Part shown: piece after piece, positions 1 through 8,976 of the stretch
Position numbering within the stretch: the stretch's first letter is position 1
Layout of the letters: every line of letters starts with the position of its first letter
From: Sphingopyxis macrogoltabida
GTDB lineage: Bacteria > Pseudomonadota > Alphaproteobacteria > Sphingomonadales > Sphingomonadaceae
Assembly: GCF_001314325.1 (NCBI RefSeq)
Contig: NZ_CP009429.1
Coordinates: 2,294,501-2,358,500 of the forward strand
Direction of reading: 5' to 3'
Length of the DNA stretch: 64,000 nucleotides
Notes under the pieces: generated by a model
What the model was told of the DNA's origin: nothing
Seen by the model: the letters and a program-made list of their open reading frames with translations, nothing else
Databases searched by the model: none
Program-made: the position numbers and the translations under genes

Positions 1-501
1 ATAGGCGAAGGTGGAAAGGGCGATTTCGCCATGCTCGCGCGCGTCCTCGGCGGCCGCGCGCGCGCTCTGCGTCCAGTGGAGGATGAAGGAGGCAAGAAAC
101 AGCATCGCGAGCACCAGCCCCAGCGACCGAGCATAGAGAGCGCGCGCGAGACGACCCTTGCGCAGCACCGCAGGGGCACCGGGCTTGCGCGCCTGCGCGG
201 CAAGATCGGCGTCGCGTAGCGGCGCGTCGGGACCCCGCGATTCCGACGAGCCACGCTGAACGAGCATCGCCGTCAGCACGACATAGGCCGACATCTGGAG
301 AAACTCGCTCTCCCAGTTTTCGAACACCGAGGACAGGAATTGCGGACTGCCGCCGTAGGCCCAGGGCGACAGACCGGGCTGATGGTGCCGCGCAGCGTCC
401 GCGAGCGCGACATGCCACCCCGTTACCCAGTGGCCGACGATCGACGCTGCGAACAGCAGCAGCAGCACGACGGTGAGACCATTATCCCTGAGCCGCGTCA
501 T
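1..501 (-). CDS. DUF6766 family membrane protein (3' end outside window)
   Basis: The gene starts at an ATG (501-499) and reads 167 codons off the left edge, so the C-terminus is missing. The N-terminus (MTRLRDNGLTVVLLLLFAAS) is one hydrophobic helix followed by GHWVTGW. Two further hydrophobic stretches lie near codons 75-90 and 135-150. This layout matches the DUF6766 family of small inner-membrane proteins common in sphingomonads and rhizobia, for which no function is known. Its start overlaps the 3' end of the PRC-barrel gene by 20 nt, so the two are probably cotranscribed. The family assignment is from recognition of the sequence pattern; the role is unknown. Confidence 0.7.
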   Translation of the reverse strand, partial: MTRLRDNGLTVVLLLLFAASIVGHWVTGWHVALADAARHHQPGLSPWAYGGSPQFLSSVFENWESEFLQMSAYVVLTAMLVQRGSSESRGPDAPLRDADLAAQARKPGAPAVLRKGRLARALYARSLGLVLAMLFLASFILHWTQSARAAAEDAREHGEIALSTFAY

Positions 502-1156
502 GGGCCACTTCCTTTCCGGCGCCCCGCGGCCCCTCGCCCGCCGCCGCCGCGGGGGCGAGCAACGCCTCCGTGGCGACCTGTCCGCGTGGGGGCCGCGCAG
601 GCCAAGCGGCGCCGTCGAGCGTATCGCGCTTCTCATATTCCGCCGCGCTCATCAGCAGCACGAGCCCGTCGGCATGACAGTCGAGCATCGCCGCCGGTAC
701 CGCGCGCAGCGTCTCGTCGATGCCGCCGAGCCCGCCGCTCGCGACGACGACATAAGAGAGGCATCCGCTTTCGCATTCGATCATCGCATCGACCGCCTGG
801 CCGACAACTTCGCCGCGGATATCGCTCACCGGAAGACCGCCTAGCGCACTCGCGGCGAAGAGCGAGGGCGAGGCCGCGATCCGGCTTCGCTTCGCGGCAC
901 GCCGCGCGCCATCCTCATAGCCGCGCTGGCGGCCGAGCCATCGCCATATTCCGACGAGATTGACGAGCGTCAGGAACAGGTTCGTCGCAAGAAGATTGGT
1001 CTGGCCCGATGTGAACCCGACGACCGACCAGGCGAGCGAGCCCAAAGTGAACACGACGAAGCCCGAGCCGGTCACGCGCGCGCCGAGATTGGCTGCCGTC
1101 ATCATCGCCGCGATCATCGTCGCGGCAGGCGCAATCAGTCCGGCGGCCTCTTCCAC
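482..1156 (-). CDS. membrane protein with PRC-barrel domain
   Basis: This 224-residue protein starts at GTG 1156, with a GAGGAG ribosome site about nine bases upstream. Residues about 5-70 form two to three hydrophobic helices (AATMIAAMMTAANLGARV, FVVFTLGSLAWSVVGF, NLFLTLVNLVGIWRWL), resembling the small PnuC/YgjV-like membrane module. Residues about 95-185 look like a PRC-barrel: ASALGGLPVSDIRGEVVG, then LSYVVVASGGLGGIDETLRAVP. PRC-barrels are found in photosynthetic reaction centre H subunits, RimM and many stress proteins. The tail is Ala/Gly-rich and overlaps the start of the DUF6766 gene. Its actual role is not known. Confidence 0.6.
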   Translation of the reverse strand: MEEAAGLIAPAATMIAAMMTAANLGARVTGSGFVVFTLGSLAWSVVGFTSGQTNLLATNLFLTLVNLVGIWRWLGRQRGYEDGARRAAKRSRIAASPSLFAASALGGLPVSDIRGEVVGQAVDAMIECESGCLSYVVVASGGLGGIDETLRAVPAAMLDCHADGLVLLMSAAEYEKRDTLDGAAWPARPPRGQVATEALLAPAAAAGEGPRGAGKEVAHDAAQG

Positions 1157-1355
1157 GTGCGGCTTCTCCTCGGTCGGCAGCGCCCGCTGGCGTCGCTCCC
1201 GGCAGAACCCGCCGCCGTATCACCGCGTTCCCCCGGACGGCGGCGATACAACATCGATCAATGCGTTTATCGGCGCCGCGCGCTGTGCGTCGGCTCCCTG
1301 GCGCCAAATCGGCGACGGCCCCGTCGCCCCCGTACGGGAGCGATCAGGCGATCCT

Positions 1356-1553
1356 TCAGGACCGCTTGGCCGCGAGCTGTTCTTCCGCTCGCTTCGCCGC
1401 CTCGATGAGGCTTTCGCCCGTACTGCGCGCCGCCGCCGCGGTCATCGTCACCGCGACGCCGTCGGGGCCATCGAGGAGAACCAGGCCATCTTCCGCGGTG
1501 GCGACCCCCGCTTCCGTCTCGGGCGGCTGGGGGGAAGACAAATCACCGGTCAT
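1356..1553 (-). CDS. 65-aa hypothetical protein coupled to Crp/Fnr gene
   Basis: This short acidic protein starts MTGDLSSPQPPE and ends in a probable helix (GESLIEAAKRAEEQLAAKRS). Its ATG overlaps the TGA of the upstream Crp/Fnr gene as ATGA (1550-1553), which suggests translational coupling. The middle (VATAEDGLVLLDGPDGVAVTMTAAAA) looks like a small beta-rich unit. No known domain is recognised. The coupling and ordinary codon use support a real gene; function unknown. About 200 bp separate it from the PRC-barrel gene downstream, and nothing else was seen there. Confidence 0.55.
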   Translation of the reverse strand: MTGDLSSPQPPETEAGVATAEDGLVLLDGPDGVAVTMTAAAARSTGESLIEAAKRAEEQLAAKRS

Positions 1554-2299
1554 CGGCGGGGCCTCTGGTCTGGGAGCGGCGGAGATGCGGGATCGTCGAT
1601 ATAGAGATAGGCGGGATCGAACTGGCCGCGCCGCGCCAGCTTCGCGGCATCGAGAATCTCGACCTTGCCGTTGCGGAACGTACAAAGCCCTTCCTCGCGA
1701 AGATGGCGTACGACCCGGTTCACATGCACGGTCGTCAGGCCGCAGATCTCGGCGACATCGGCCTGCGTCAGTCCGAGCGTGAACTGACGCCCGTCGCTCA
1801 GCCCCGCCGACTGGAGACGCACATTGGTCTCGCAGAAGAAATGCGCGACGCGGCCGATGGCATCGAGGCGGCCGAGCCGGAAGAGCCATGCACGGTGGAT
1901 TGCGGCATCGAGCAAGGTCGCGAACCAGAGCTTGCGCGTCAGCTCGGGCATTTCCTCGGTGATCGCGTCGAGCTCGACATGCGGGACGATCGCGATCGTC
2001 GCCGGGGTCATCGTACCGACATCATGGTCGAGGTGTTTCAGCGGGTAGGCGTGGAGGTCGACAAAGTCGCCCGGCAGGTGGATCGCGACAAGCTGGCGAA
2101 GACCGTCCCGGTCATCGAGATAGCGCGACATGATGCCCTCGACGAGGAGCGTGCTCTGGTCGAGCCATTCGCCGGCGCGCGCGATGATCTTGCGGGCCTC
2201 GACGGTCGAAGTGGTGCTGATGGCGGCTTCGAGGCGCGCGCGCTCGCCGGCCTCGAGGCTTACCCCGCGACGGTCTTTCAAGAAGCGATCGGTTAACAT
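1550..2299 (-). CDS. Crp/Fnr family transcriptional regulator
   Basis: A cytoplasmic regulator of about 249 aa with an N-terminal cyclic-nucleotide-binding-type beta-roll (QSTLLVEGIMSRYLDDRDGLRQLVAIHLPGDFVDLHAY) and a C-terminal Crp-type winged helix (LTQADVAEICGLTTVHVNRVVRHLREEGL). ATG at 2299 is chosen over the GTG one codon upstream. No N-terminal cysteine cluster for an FeS centre is visible, so it is not a classical Fnr. It ends with the pattern FDPAYLYID, also present in the second Crp/Fnr protein at 24.6 kb. It is divergent from katE across about 240 bp, which suggests, without proof, that it regulates stress genes here. Confidence 0.85.
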   Translation of the reverse strand: MLTDRFLKDRRGVSLEAGERARLEAAISTTSTVEARKIIARAGEWLDQSTLLVEGIMSRYLDDRDGLRQLVAIHLPGDFVDLHAYPLKHLDHDVGTMTPATIAIVPHVELDAITEEMPELTRKLWFATLLDAAIHRAWLFRLGRLDAIGRVAHFFCETNVRLQSAGLSDGRQFTLGLTQADVAEICGLTTVHVNRVVRHLREEGLCTFRNGKVEILDAAKLARRGQFDPAYLYIDDPASPPLPDQRPRR

Positions 2300-2542
2300 C
2301 ACTGACGTTCCCTGTTTCGTCCGAAATGCATGAGCGGGCCTGCTCGACTGCGAACATTCCGAAAGCCCGGCAACCCCTCACAAGGAAGCGGAATCGTCAT
2401 GATCGAGGTTAATCGCAAACCCGGTGCAGCAACTTTCAAAGCGCGAACTCGTTCCATCGCCGGGTCCGGAGGGCGTGCTTGCACGCCCGCGGACCGCGTT
2501 CCGCCCAACTGCTGCGCCCGTTCAGACAAAGCGAGATCCGAC

Positions 2543-4864
2543 ATGGCCAAATCCCCCACCGCCCCCTCTTCCACCCGCGCGGACGCCGCGAAGCCGAAGC
2601 CGCGCCGTGGGCAGAGCGCCGCTGCGATTGCAGGAAAGGACATAGGCGGAGAGTCCCCGCGCAAGGCACCGCTCTTTCCGGCCGATGCGCCGATCATGCA
2701 GAGCTACGGCGAGGATCGTGGCACCGGCGGCGAGACGCATCAGGCGGGCGCCGGCCATGCGCCGCTCACCACCCAGCATGGCGTACCGGTCGCCGACGAC
2801 CAGAACAGCCTCAAGCAGGGCGCGCGCGGCCCGACGCTGCTCGAGGATTTCCATTTCCGCGAGAAAATCTTCCATTTCGACCATGAGCGTATCCCCGAGC
2901 GCGTCGTTCATGCACGCGGCTATGGCGCGCACGGCTATTTCGAGCTCACCGACAGCCTCGCCGACGTCAGCCGCGCCGACATCTTCCAGCGCGTCGGCGA
3001 GCGCACGCCCGCCTTCGTGCGCTTCTCGACCGTCGCGGGTTCGAAAGGCTCGTTCGACCTCGCACGCGACGTGCGCGGCTTTGCAGTCAAGCTCTACACC
3101 AAGGAAGGCAATTGGGATCTCGTCGGCAACAATATCCCGGTCTTCTTCATCCAGGATGCGATGAAATTCCCCGACCTCGTCCATTCGGTGAAGCCCGAGC
3201 CCGACCGAGCCTTCCCGCAGGCGCAATCGGCCCACGACAATTTCTGGGATTTCGTGAGCCTGATGCCCGAGAGCTTCCACATGATCATGTGGGTGATGTC
3301 TGACCGCGCGATCCCCCGCTCCTTCCGCACGATGGAAGGCTTCGGCGTCCACACCTTCCGCCTCGTCGACGCCAAGGGCAAATCGACCTTCGTCAAATTC
3401 CACTGGAAGCCCAAGCAGGGCCTCCAGTCTGTAGTGTGGAACGAGGCGGTCAAGATCAATGGCGCCGATCCCGATTTCCATCGCCGCGACCTCTGGGATG
3501 CAATCAACAGCGGCGACTTTCCCGAATGGGAACTCGGTGTCCAGCTTTTCGACGACGCCTTCGCGGACAAGTTCGAATTCGACGTCCTCGACGCGACCAA
3601 GCTCATCCCCGAGGAGCAGGTACCGATCCGCACCGTCGGCCGCCTCGTTCTCGACCGCGTCGTCGACAATTTCTTCGCCGAAACCGAGCAGGTCGCCTTC
3701 TGCACCCAGAACATCGTCCCCGGCATCGATTTCTCGAACGATCCGCTGCTCCAGGGCCGCAATTTCTCCTATCTCGACACGCAGATCAAAAGGCTCGGCG
3801 GCCCCAATTTCACCCATATCCCGATCAATGCGCCCAAATGCCCGATGGCGCATTTCCAGCAGGACGGTCATATGGAGATGCGAAACCCCGTCGGCCGCGC
3901 CAATTACGAGCCGAACAGCTGGGGACCGACGGACGGCGGCCCGCGCGAGGATCCCGCGCGCGGCTTTGCGAGCTTCCCCGAAGAGGCCGAAGGCGCCAAG
4001 CGGCGCATCCGCCCCGAGAGCTTCGCCGACCACTATAGCCAGGCGCGGCAATTCTTCGTGAGCCAGACCCCGATCGAGCAGAAGCATATCGGCGACGCGC
4101 TTGTCTTCGAGCTGTCGAAGGTCGAACGCCCCGACATTCGCGCCCGCACCGTATCGCATCTCCTCCATATCGACCGCAGCCTCGCAGCCACGGTTGCCGA
4201 TGGCCTGGGGCTGCCGCTTCCGGCGCCCGCCAAGGCCGCAACAAAGCCGCTCGCCGACCTTCCCCCTTCCCGGCCGCTCAGTATCCTGCTCAACGGCCCG
4301 GCGAGCTTCGCCGGACGCAAGCTAGGAATCCTCGCGACCGACGGCGCGGATGCGCGGGTCTTCAAGGCGCTGACCAAGGCGGTCGACGCCGCCGGCGCTG
4401 TCTGGGAACTCGTTGCACCGAAGATCGGCGGGATCACGCTCTCGGACGGCACGAGCGTCGCGGGCCGGCACAAGATCGACGGCGGGCCGTCGGTGCTGTT
4501 CGACGCGGTCGCGCTTCTCCCGAGCGACGACGGGGCGGCGCTGCTCGCAGGCGATGCGGCGGCCAAGGACTTCGTCAGCGACGCCTTCGCGCATTGCAAA
4601 TTTATCGGACATGGCGCCGAAGCGGCGCCGCTCTTCGCGGCCGCCGGCCTCGCCGACAAGCTCGACGACGCCTGCATCGCGCTGGCCAAACCTGGCGATG
4701 TCACCGCCTTCCTCGATGCCTGCGTAACGCTTCGGCACTGGCCGCGTGAAGCCGGCGTCGACCTCGACGCAAAAAGCGGAACGAAGGAGGCGGCCGAGAC
4801 ATCGGCATCGCGCAAGGCGGTATCCGCTCCGGCAGCGAAACCGGCTTCCAAGCCGGCACGCTGA
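2543..4864 (+). CDS. katE: catalase, large-subunit clade 2 (HPII type)
   Basis: Haem catalase that dismutates hydrogen peroxide in the cytoplasm. It is 773 aa from ATG 2543, close to E. coli KatE (753 aa). An in-frame start at 2330 would add a low-complexity leader and is not favoured. The core shows the catalytic His in [14 protein letters not shown], Asn in [18 protein letters not shown], and the proximal haem-ligand Tyr in RNFSYLDTQ. Residues about 590-740 form the flavodoxin/DJ-1-like domain of large catalases ([13 protein letters not shown] to [11 protein letters not shown]). The basic N-terminus (about 70 residues, Lys/Pro/Ala-rich) is typical of the clade. A GH130 gene follows 26 bp later in the same direction, suggesting a stress-related transcription unit. 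Confidence 0.95.
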   Translation: MAKSPTAPSSTRADAAKPKPRRGQSAAAIAGKDIGGESPRKAPLFPADAPIMQSYGEDRGTGGETHQAGAGHAPLTTQHGVPVADDQNSLKQGARGPTLLEDFHFREKIFHFDHERIPERVVHARGYGAHGYFELTDSLADVSRADIFQRVGERTPAFVRFSTVAGSKGSFDLARDVRGFAVKLYTKEGNWDLVGNNIPVFFIQDAMKFPDLVHSVKPEPDRAFPQAQSAHDNFWDFVSLMPESFHMIMWVMSDRAIPRSFRTMEGFGVHTFRLVDAKGKSTFVKFHWKPKQGLQSVVWNEAVKINGADPDFHRRDLWDAINSGDFPEWELGVQLFDDAFADKFEFDVLDATKLIPEEQVPIRTVGRLVLDRVVDNFFAETEQVAFCTQNIVPGIDFSNDPLLQGRNFSYLDTQIKRLGGPNFTHIPINAPKCPMAHFQQDGHMEMRNPVGRANYEPNSWGPTDGGPREDPARGFASFPEEAEGAKRRIRPESFADHYSQARQFFVSQTPIEQKHIGDALVFELSKVERPDIRARTVSHLLHIDRSLAATVADGLGLPLPAPAKAATKPLADLPPSRPLSILLNGPASFAGRKLGILATDGADARVFKALTKAVDAAGAVWELVAPKIGGITLSDGTSVAGRHKIDGGPSVLFDAVALLPSDDGAALLAGDAAAKDFVSDAFAHCKFIGHGAEAAPLFAAAGLADKLDDACIALAKPGDVTAFLDACVTLRHWPREAGVDLDAKSGTKEAAETSASRKAVSAPAAKPASKPAR

Positions 4865-4890
4865 CCGGCCTGCGCGAAGGAGCGGTACCC

Positions 4891-6009
4891 ATGCAATTCG
4901 CTACCGATCGGCTGGTCTTCGGCCCCGACGATGTCGATCTGTCGCGCTCGCCGCTCGCGGGTCAGCTCGGCCGCGAGACCTATGTGCTCGGGGCCTTCAA
5001 CCCGGGCCTGCTCCGCCTCGCCTCGGGCAATCTCCTGATGATGGTGCGCGTCGCCGAGGCGCTCCGGGTCCCGATCGAGGATGGTCATGTCCATTCGATC
5101 CGGTGGGAGGCTGGGCGCTACAAGGTCGATAGCTGGCCGCTCGAGCTTTGCGATACGTCGGATCCCAGAAAGTTCATGGTGCACGGCGGTAGCTGGCGGA
5201 TCATGGCACTAACCTCGCTTTCGTGGCTGCTTCCCGTCGAGCTCTCGCCCGACGGGCTCGAGATCGTTGCCGTCCATTACGACAAGGCTGTCGATCCGGG
5301 CGCGGATTTCCAATGCTATGGCGTCGAGGACGCGCGCATCAGCCGGGTCGGAAGGCGCTGGTTGATGACCACCTGTTCGGTGAGCCCCGAGCGCCACTCG
5401 ACGACGCTCTACAGTTCGGCGAACGGCCTCGACTGGGTCTTCGAGGGGATCGTTCTCGATCATCAGAACAAGGACATGCTGATCTTCGAGGGCCTGATCG
5501 ACGGCCGCTACTGGGCGCAGACGCGGCCGCTCGGCGATCTCTATTTCGCCTATCCGCCGGGATCGAAGTGGCGGGCGGGGCCCTCGATCAACCTCGCGAC
5601 CTCGCCCGATGCGCTGCACTGGAAGCCTCATGAGGCCCCCGGCATCCGTCCGCATGCCGACACGGTGGCGACCGCGCGCATCGGCGGCGGTACACCGCCG
5701 ATCCGTACCGACGCGGGATGGCTCACGCTCTGGCATGGGGTCGAGCCGAAAGAGATCGTCGGCATTTACCGCACCTACTGGTCGCTACTCGATCTCGACG
5801 ATCCCTCGGTCGTCCTCCGCACCGATCACCGGCCGCTCCTCGAGGCGAACCCCGAGCTTACGCGTCCGCTCGAAGACAAGCTCTATATACGCGATGTCGT
5901 CTTCACGACGGGCATCACCGATGGCGGCGATCATTATATCGTCGCGTCGGGGGAAGCCGATCTTGCCTGTCGGATCACCCATGTTCCCAAGGCCTGTTTC
6001 GGTGACTGA
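4891..6009 (+). CDS. GH130 family glycosidase/phosphorylase
   Basis: A 372-aa five-bladed beta-propeller protein of family GH130, which holds phosphorylases and hydrolases acting on mannosides. The hallmark acid motif is seen as YGVEDARI (residues about 143-150). The start has a good ribosome site (AAGGAG, 4876). No signal peptide is visible, so it is probably cytoplasmic. The loop that binds phosphate in characterised phosphorylases reads NKDMLIFEG and YWAQTRP here, so phosphorolysis cannot be assumed. The stop overlaps the start of the next gene by 8 nt, so the two products are probably made together. The substrate is not determined; a mannose-containing oligosaccharide is the family-based guess. 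Confidence 0.8.
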   Translation: MQFATDRLVFGPDDVDLSRSPLAGQLGRETYVLGAFNPGLLRLASGNLLMMVRVAEALRVPIEDGHVHSIRWEAGRYKVDSWPLELCDTSDPRKFMVHGGSWRIMALTSLSWLLPVELSPDGLEIVAVHYDKAVDPGADFQCYGVEDARISRVGRRWLMTTCSVSPERHSTTLYSSANGLDWVFEGIVLDHQNKDMLIFEGLIDGRYWAQTRPLGDLYFAYPPGSKWRAGPSINLATSPDALHWKPHEAPGIRPHADTVATARIGGGTPPIRTDAGWLTLWHGVEPKEIVGIYRTYWSLLDLDDPSVVLRTDHRPLLEANPELTRPLEDKLYIRDVVFTTGITDGGDHYIVASGEADLACRITHVPKACFGD

Positions 6010-8224
6010 CCAACGCGTGGAGACGCGCCGCGACACGCCGCTGACGCCCGATCTCGTTCGCGTTCGCGGCGAGCTCGCGGTCGCTACTCCGATCGTCTCG
6101 CAGAGGCTCGACGACCTCTCCGTCGAACTTGCTGCGGGCGGCGAAGCGCTCTGGCTGTTCGTCCGGCGCGCCAACAGCGGCGGCGTCGCCCTCCGCGCGG
6201 CCTCGTGGCCCGGCGCGGCGAAGGTCCGCCGGGTCAAGCGCGCGGGTGGCGAGCTCGCCCGCGTGCATGTCGAAAGTGCGATCGGCGCGCATGAGGTCGC
6301 GCTCGAGGCGCGACCCGGGCCGCTCCCCTGCCTCCGCCTTGTCTCGACACTCCGCCCCTCGGCGCCACTGCTCCTTCCGCCCGGAGCGCGCGATCTCTTC
6401 CCGTTCGACGCCCAGGACGATCCAATGGGGACCCGCGGCACCGTCGAGGCGGTGCAACGCGGTCTCAACGCCGGGCTCCTCTATGGCGAACTTACCGACC
6501 CCGCCTTCGGTACCTTTTTCTATTTCCAGGATTTCACCGCGCTCAATCCCTATTTCCAGGCGACTGGCACCAATCCGGATGCCGCGGTGGGAGGCATCTG
6601 GCCGGGGCTGGGCTTCCGCCTTCCCGGCCAGACGCTCCACACGGCCGACGAAGCCGCGCCGCTGGCGCCCGGGATCACTTATACGCTGAGCGATGCGAGG
6701 CTCGTCGTCCGCGACGGCTCTCCGGCAGACGAGCGCGACAGCGCGCGGCGATTTCTCCAGATGCTGGGCGCCGTCTATCGCTCGCTGTCCCTGCCGCCGA
6801 CCGAATATCGCGACTGGCGGCAGAGGGTCGCGCGGACGGCGCGGCATCTCGGCGCCGCGCCGGAGGCGACCGTGCGCCATTATGGTCATCGGTACGTGCA
6901 CCCTTATACGGATGCCGAATATCCGGACGCCATGGTCCAGATGTCGATCGTGCAGGCGCTGCACGACTGGGGGAAATGGCGCGGCGAGGTTCATCCCCTC
7001 GAGGAAGAGTTCAAGGCGGGCCTCGGCAAATTCTACGACCGGAAGCTCGAGACGCTGCGGCGCTATCTGCCCAATGCCGGTGACGACAAGGATGCCGACG
7101 CTGTCGACAGCTGGTATCTCTACCACCCGCTGCTGAACCTCGGAAAACTCGCACTCGATGGCGACCCGAAGGCGCGGCGGCTGTTTCTGAAATCGCTTCC
7201 TTATGCCATCCGCGCAGCGCGGCATTTCACTTACAAATGGCCGATCCAGTACAAGATCACCGATTTCTCGGTCATCACCGAAACCGCCGGAGCCGACGGG
7301 CGCGGCCAGACCGATGTCGGCGGCATCTATGCCTGGGTGATGCTCGAGGCGTTCGAGCTCACCGACGAGAAGCTGTATCTCGACGAGGCGTGCGCCGCGA
7401 TCGACACCGCGGTCGGTCTGGGTTTCGACATCAATTATCAAGCCAACCTCACCGCCTGGGGGGCTGCCGCCTGCATGAGATTGTGGCGGGTCACCGGCCG
7501 GGACGTCTACCGCGAGCAGAGCTATGTCTATCTCGCGAGCTTCTTTCATCACACCGAGATCTGGGAAAGCGAGATCGGCCTCGCCGTCCATCACCGCAAC
7601 TTTCTGGGCGCCACCTGTCTGCAGGACGCACCCTATATGGCGATCTACGAATGTTTCGACAGCTTCGCCGCTTTCGAACATTATCTTGCCGACAGCGGAC
7701 CCGATCTCGAGCCTGCGGCGCGCATGCTGATTTCGGAATATTGCCGCTATGCGCTCGATCGGGCCTGGTTTTATTATCCCGACGCCCTGCCCGCCGAGGC
7801 CGTCTCGGACGAACAGCGCCCCGGTAACGGGCGCATCGACCCCACCCTCTCCTTCCCGGTCGAGGATCTTTATGCCGACGGTCAGCCCGCGGGCCAGGTG
7901 GGGCAGGAAGTCTATGGCGCCGGGGCCGCGTTCATCTTCGCGACCCGCGCCTTTCACCGCGTCGACGGCGCGCCGTTCGACCTTTATTGCGATCATTTCG
8001 TCCGTGCCCTCGAGCGCATGGCGCCAGCGCGGCTCTCGCTTCGCCTCGACGGCGGCGAAGGCTGCACGGCCCGGCTCAGCTTCGTCCGGAAGAGCCGGGG
8101 CGAGCTTCCCGCGATACGCGTCGCCGCGGCGGACGGCGATGCGATCCGGCCCGACGGGAACAGCGGCGACCGCCTCGATTTCCTCGTTCCGGCGAATGGC
8201 AGCCTCCTTCTCAGCTGGAACTGA
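6002..8224 (+). CDS. (alpha/alpha)6-barrel protein, probable glycoside hydrolase
   Basis: A 740-aa protein. GTG 6002 is chosen because it overlaps the GH130 stop and has an AAGG upstream. The first 250 residues look beta-rich (LSVELAAGGEALWLFV to GITYTLSDARLVV). Residues about 260-660 are helical with aromatic repeats typical of six-hairpin glycosidase barrels (SWYLYHPLLNLGKLAL, FTYKWPIQYKITDFSV, GGIYAWVMLEAFELTDEKLY, HHTEIWESEIGLAVHHRNF). The C-terminus is a short beta domain. No signal peptide is seen. Overlap with the GH130 gene implies a joint role in building or degrading an intracellular glycan. I do not recognise a characterised family, so the catalytic activity is inferred from fold only. 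Confidence 0.6.
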   Translation: MTDQRVETRRDTPLTPDLVRVRGELAVATPIVSQRLDDLSVELAAGGEALWLFVRRANSGGVALRAASWPGAAKVRRVKRAGGELARVHVESAIGAHEVALEARPGPLPCLRLVSTLRPSAPLLLPPGARDLFPFDAQDDPMGTRGTVEAVQRGLNAGLLYGELTDPAFGTFFYFQDFTALNPYFQATGTNPDAAVGGIWPGLGFRLPGQTLHTADEAAPLAPGITYTLSDARLVVRDGSPADERDSARRFLQMLGAVYRSLSLPPTEYRDWRQRVARTARHLGAAPEATVRHYGHRYVHPYTDAEYPDAMVQMSIVQALHDWGKWRGEVHPLEEEFKAGLGKFYDRKLETLRRYLPNAGDDKDADAVDSWYLYHPLLNLGKLALDGDPKARRLFLKSLPYAIRAARHFTYKWPIQYKITDFSVITETAGADGRGQTDVGGIYAWVMLEAFELTDEKLYLDEACAAIDTAVGLGFDINYQANLTAWGAAACMRLWRVTGRDVYREQSYVYLASFFHHTEIWESEIGLAVHHRNFLGATCLQDAPYMAIYECFDSFAAFEHYLADSGPDLEPAARMLISEYCRYALDRAWFYYPDALPAEAVSDEQRPGNGRIDPTLSFPVEDLYADGQPAGQVGQEVYGAGAAFIFATRAFHRVDGAPFDLYCDHFVRALERMAPARLSLRLDGGEGCTARLSFVRKSRGELPAIRVAAADGDAIRPDGNSGDRLDFLVPANGSLLLSWN

Positions 8225-8286
8225 GGCGTCCGCCACGCACGGCCGGTACAAACAGCGCAACATTTGTTAATCGGTGCGGCGCCGCG

Positions 8287-8311
8287 GCAACTTTGAGCCC
8301 GCCCCCCCGTT
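8287..8311 (+). promoter_or_regulatory. EcfG-like general stress promoter
   Basis: GCAAC (8287-8291), a 16-bp spacer and CGTT (8308-8311) fit the alphaproteobacterial EcfG consensus GGAAC-N16/17-CGTT with one mismatch. It lies about 45 bp before the small membrane protein gene at 8355, a sensible leader length. Similar sites precede the genes at 21907 and 22795. Confidence 0.5.
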
Positions 8312-8354
8312 GCCCTTTCAGCCTCCCGGATTTTCTCTCAAGCTGGAGACAGAC

Positions 8355-8642
8355 ATGGCACACGCAATGACGGCGCCCCGCCGCTCGTCGGGGTTCGGAA
8401 AAATTCTCGGTATCGGTGTCCTCGGGGCGCTGTTCTGGTTCACGCGCAAGCAGGCGCCGGCCGATGCGAAGGACGACGGCCATTCGGCCGCCTTCGCCGA
8501 TGGCGAGACGCATCCCGAAAATTTCGATCAGACCCGCTCGGCGGGACCGGACGGCATGCGCGACGAGGTAAGGCGTGAGTGGGACCGCGTCGACCAGGCC
8601 GCCGACGAATCCTTCCCGAGCAGCGATCCGCCAGCTTACTGA
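8355..8642 (+). CDS. 95-aa single-pass membrane protein with DESFPSSDPP tail
   Basis: The protein begins MAHAMTAPRRSSGFGKILG, has one hydrophobic segment (GKILGIGVLGALFWF, residues about 16-30), a charged middle, and ends EWDRVDQAADESFPSSDPPAY. That acidic C-terminal peptide recurs at the end of many small alphaproteobacterial stress proteins. ATG 8355 is chosen over an upstream start because the EcfG-like promoter at 8287-8311 would make a transcript beginning between them. It is followed after 10 bp by another small gene. Function is unknown; a general-stress membrane role is inferred. Confidence 0.65.
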   Translation: MAHAMTAPRRSSGFGKILGIGVLGALFWFTRKQAPADAKDDGHSAAFADGETHPENFDQTRSAGPDGMRDEVRREWDRVDQAADESFPSSDPPAY

Positions 8643-8652
8643 GGGGCTGACG

Positions 8653-8976
8653 ATGAACGCTCCCGTCACCGGCCAAGTCGCGGCAGGAACATCGGACGGC
8701 CCGGCGCCCGCACGCAAGCCGACGCTCATGCTGCACTATGACGAAGATCATATCGGCCTCGAGAAGCGCCTCCTTTTCGAGGCGGCGAGCCCCGCAAGCG
8801 CGCTCGATATCGCTGCCGGCGAAGCGGCAGGCCGCTCCGCACGGCTGTTCGTCGACGGCGCGCCGCTCTGCAGCCTGCTCAAGGCCGACGATGACAATCC
8901 CTACTGGATTGTCGCCGCGCCGACAGCGCGAACGAGAGCCGATCCCGTCTCCGCGACCTTCGAGGAAAAGCCATGA
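8653..8976 (+). CDS. 107-aa hypothetical protein
   Basis: It starts at ATG 8653 with GAGGGG upstream. The sequence has a disordered N-terminus (MNAPVTGQVAAGTSDGPAPARK), then a mixed domain (LMLHYDEDHIGLEKRLLFEAA, ARLFVDGAPLCSLLKADDDNPYWIVAAP) resembling no family I know. Its stop overlaps the ATG of the SDR gene as ATGA (8973-8976), so it is translationally coupled to it. Cotranscription with the 8355 gene is likely. Function unknown. Confidence 0.6.
   Translation: MNAPVTGQVAAGTSDGPAPARKPTLMLHYDEDHIGLEKRLLFEAASPASALDIAAGEAAGRSARLFVDGAPLCSLLKADDDNPYWIVAAPTARTRADPVSATFEEKP

Noticed and set aside
5975-8263. Long open frame on the minus strand (762 codons)
   Set aside because: It is the mirror of the well-supported barrel gene at 6002-8224; residue order shows no family, and high GC makes such antisense frames common.
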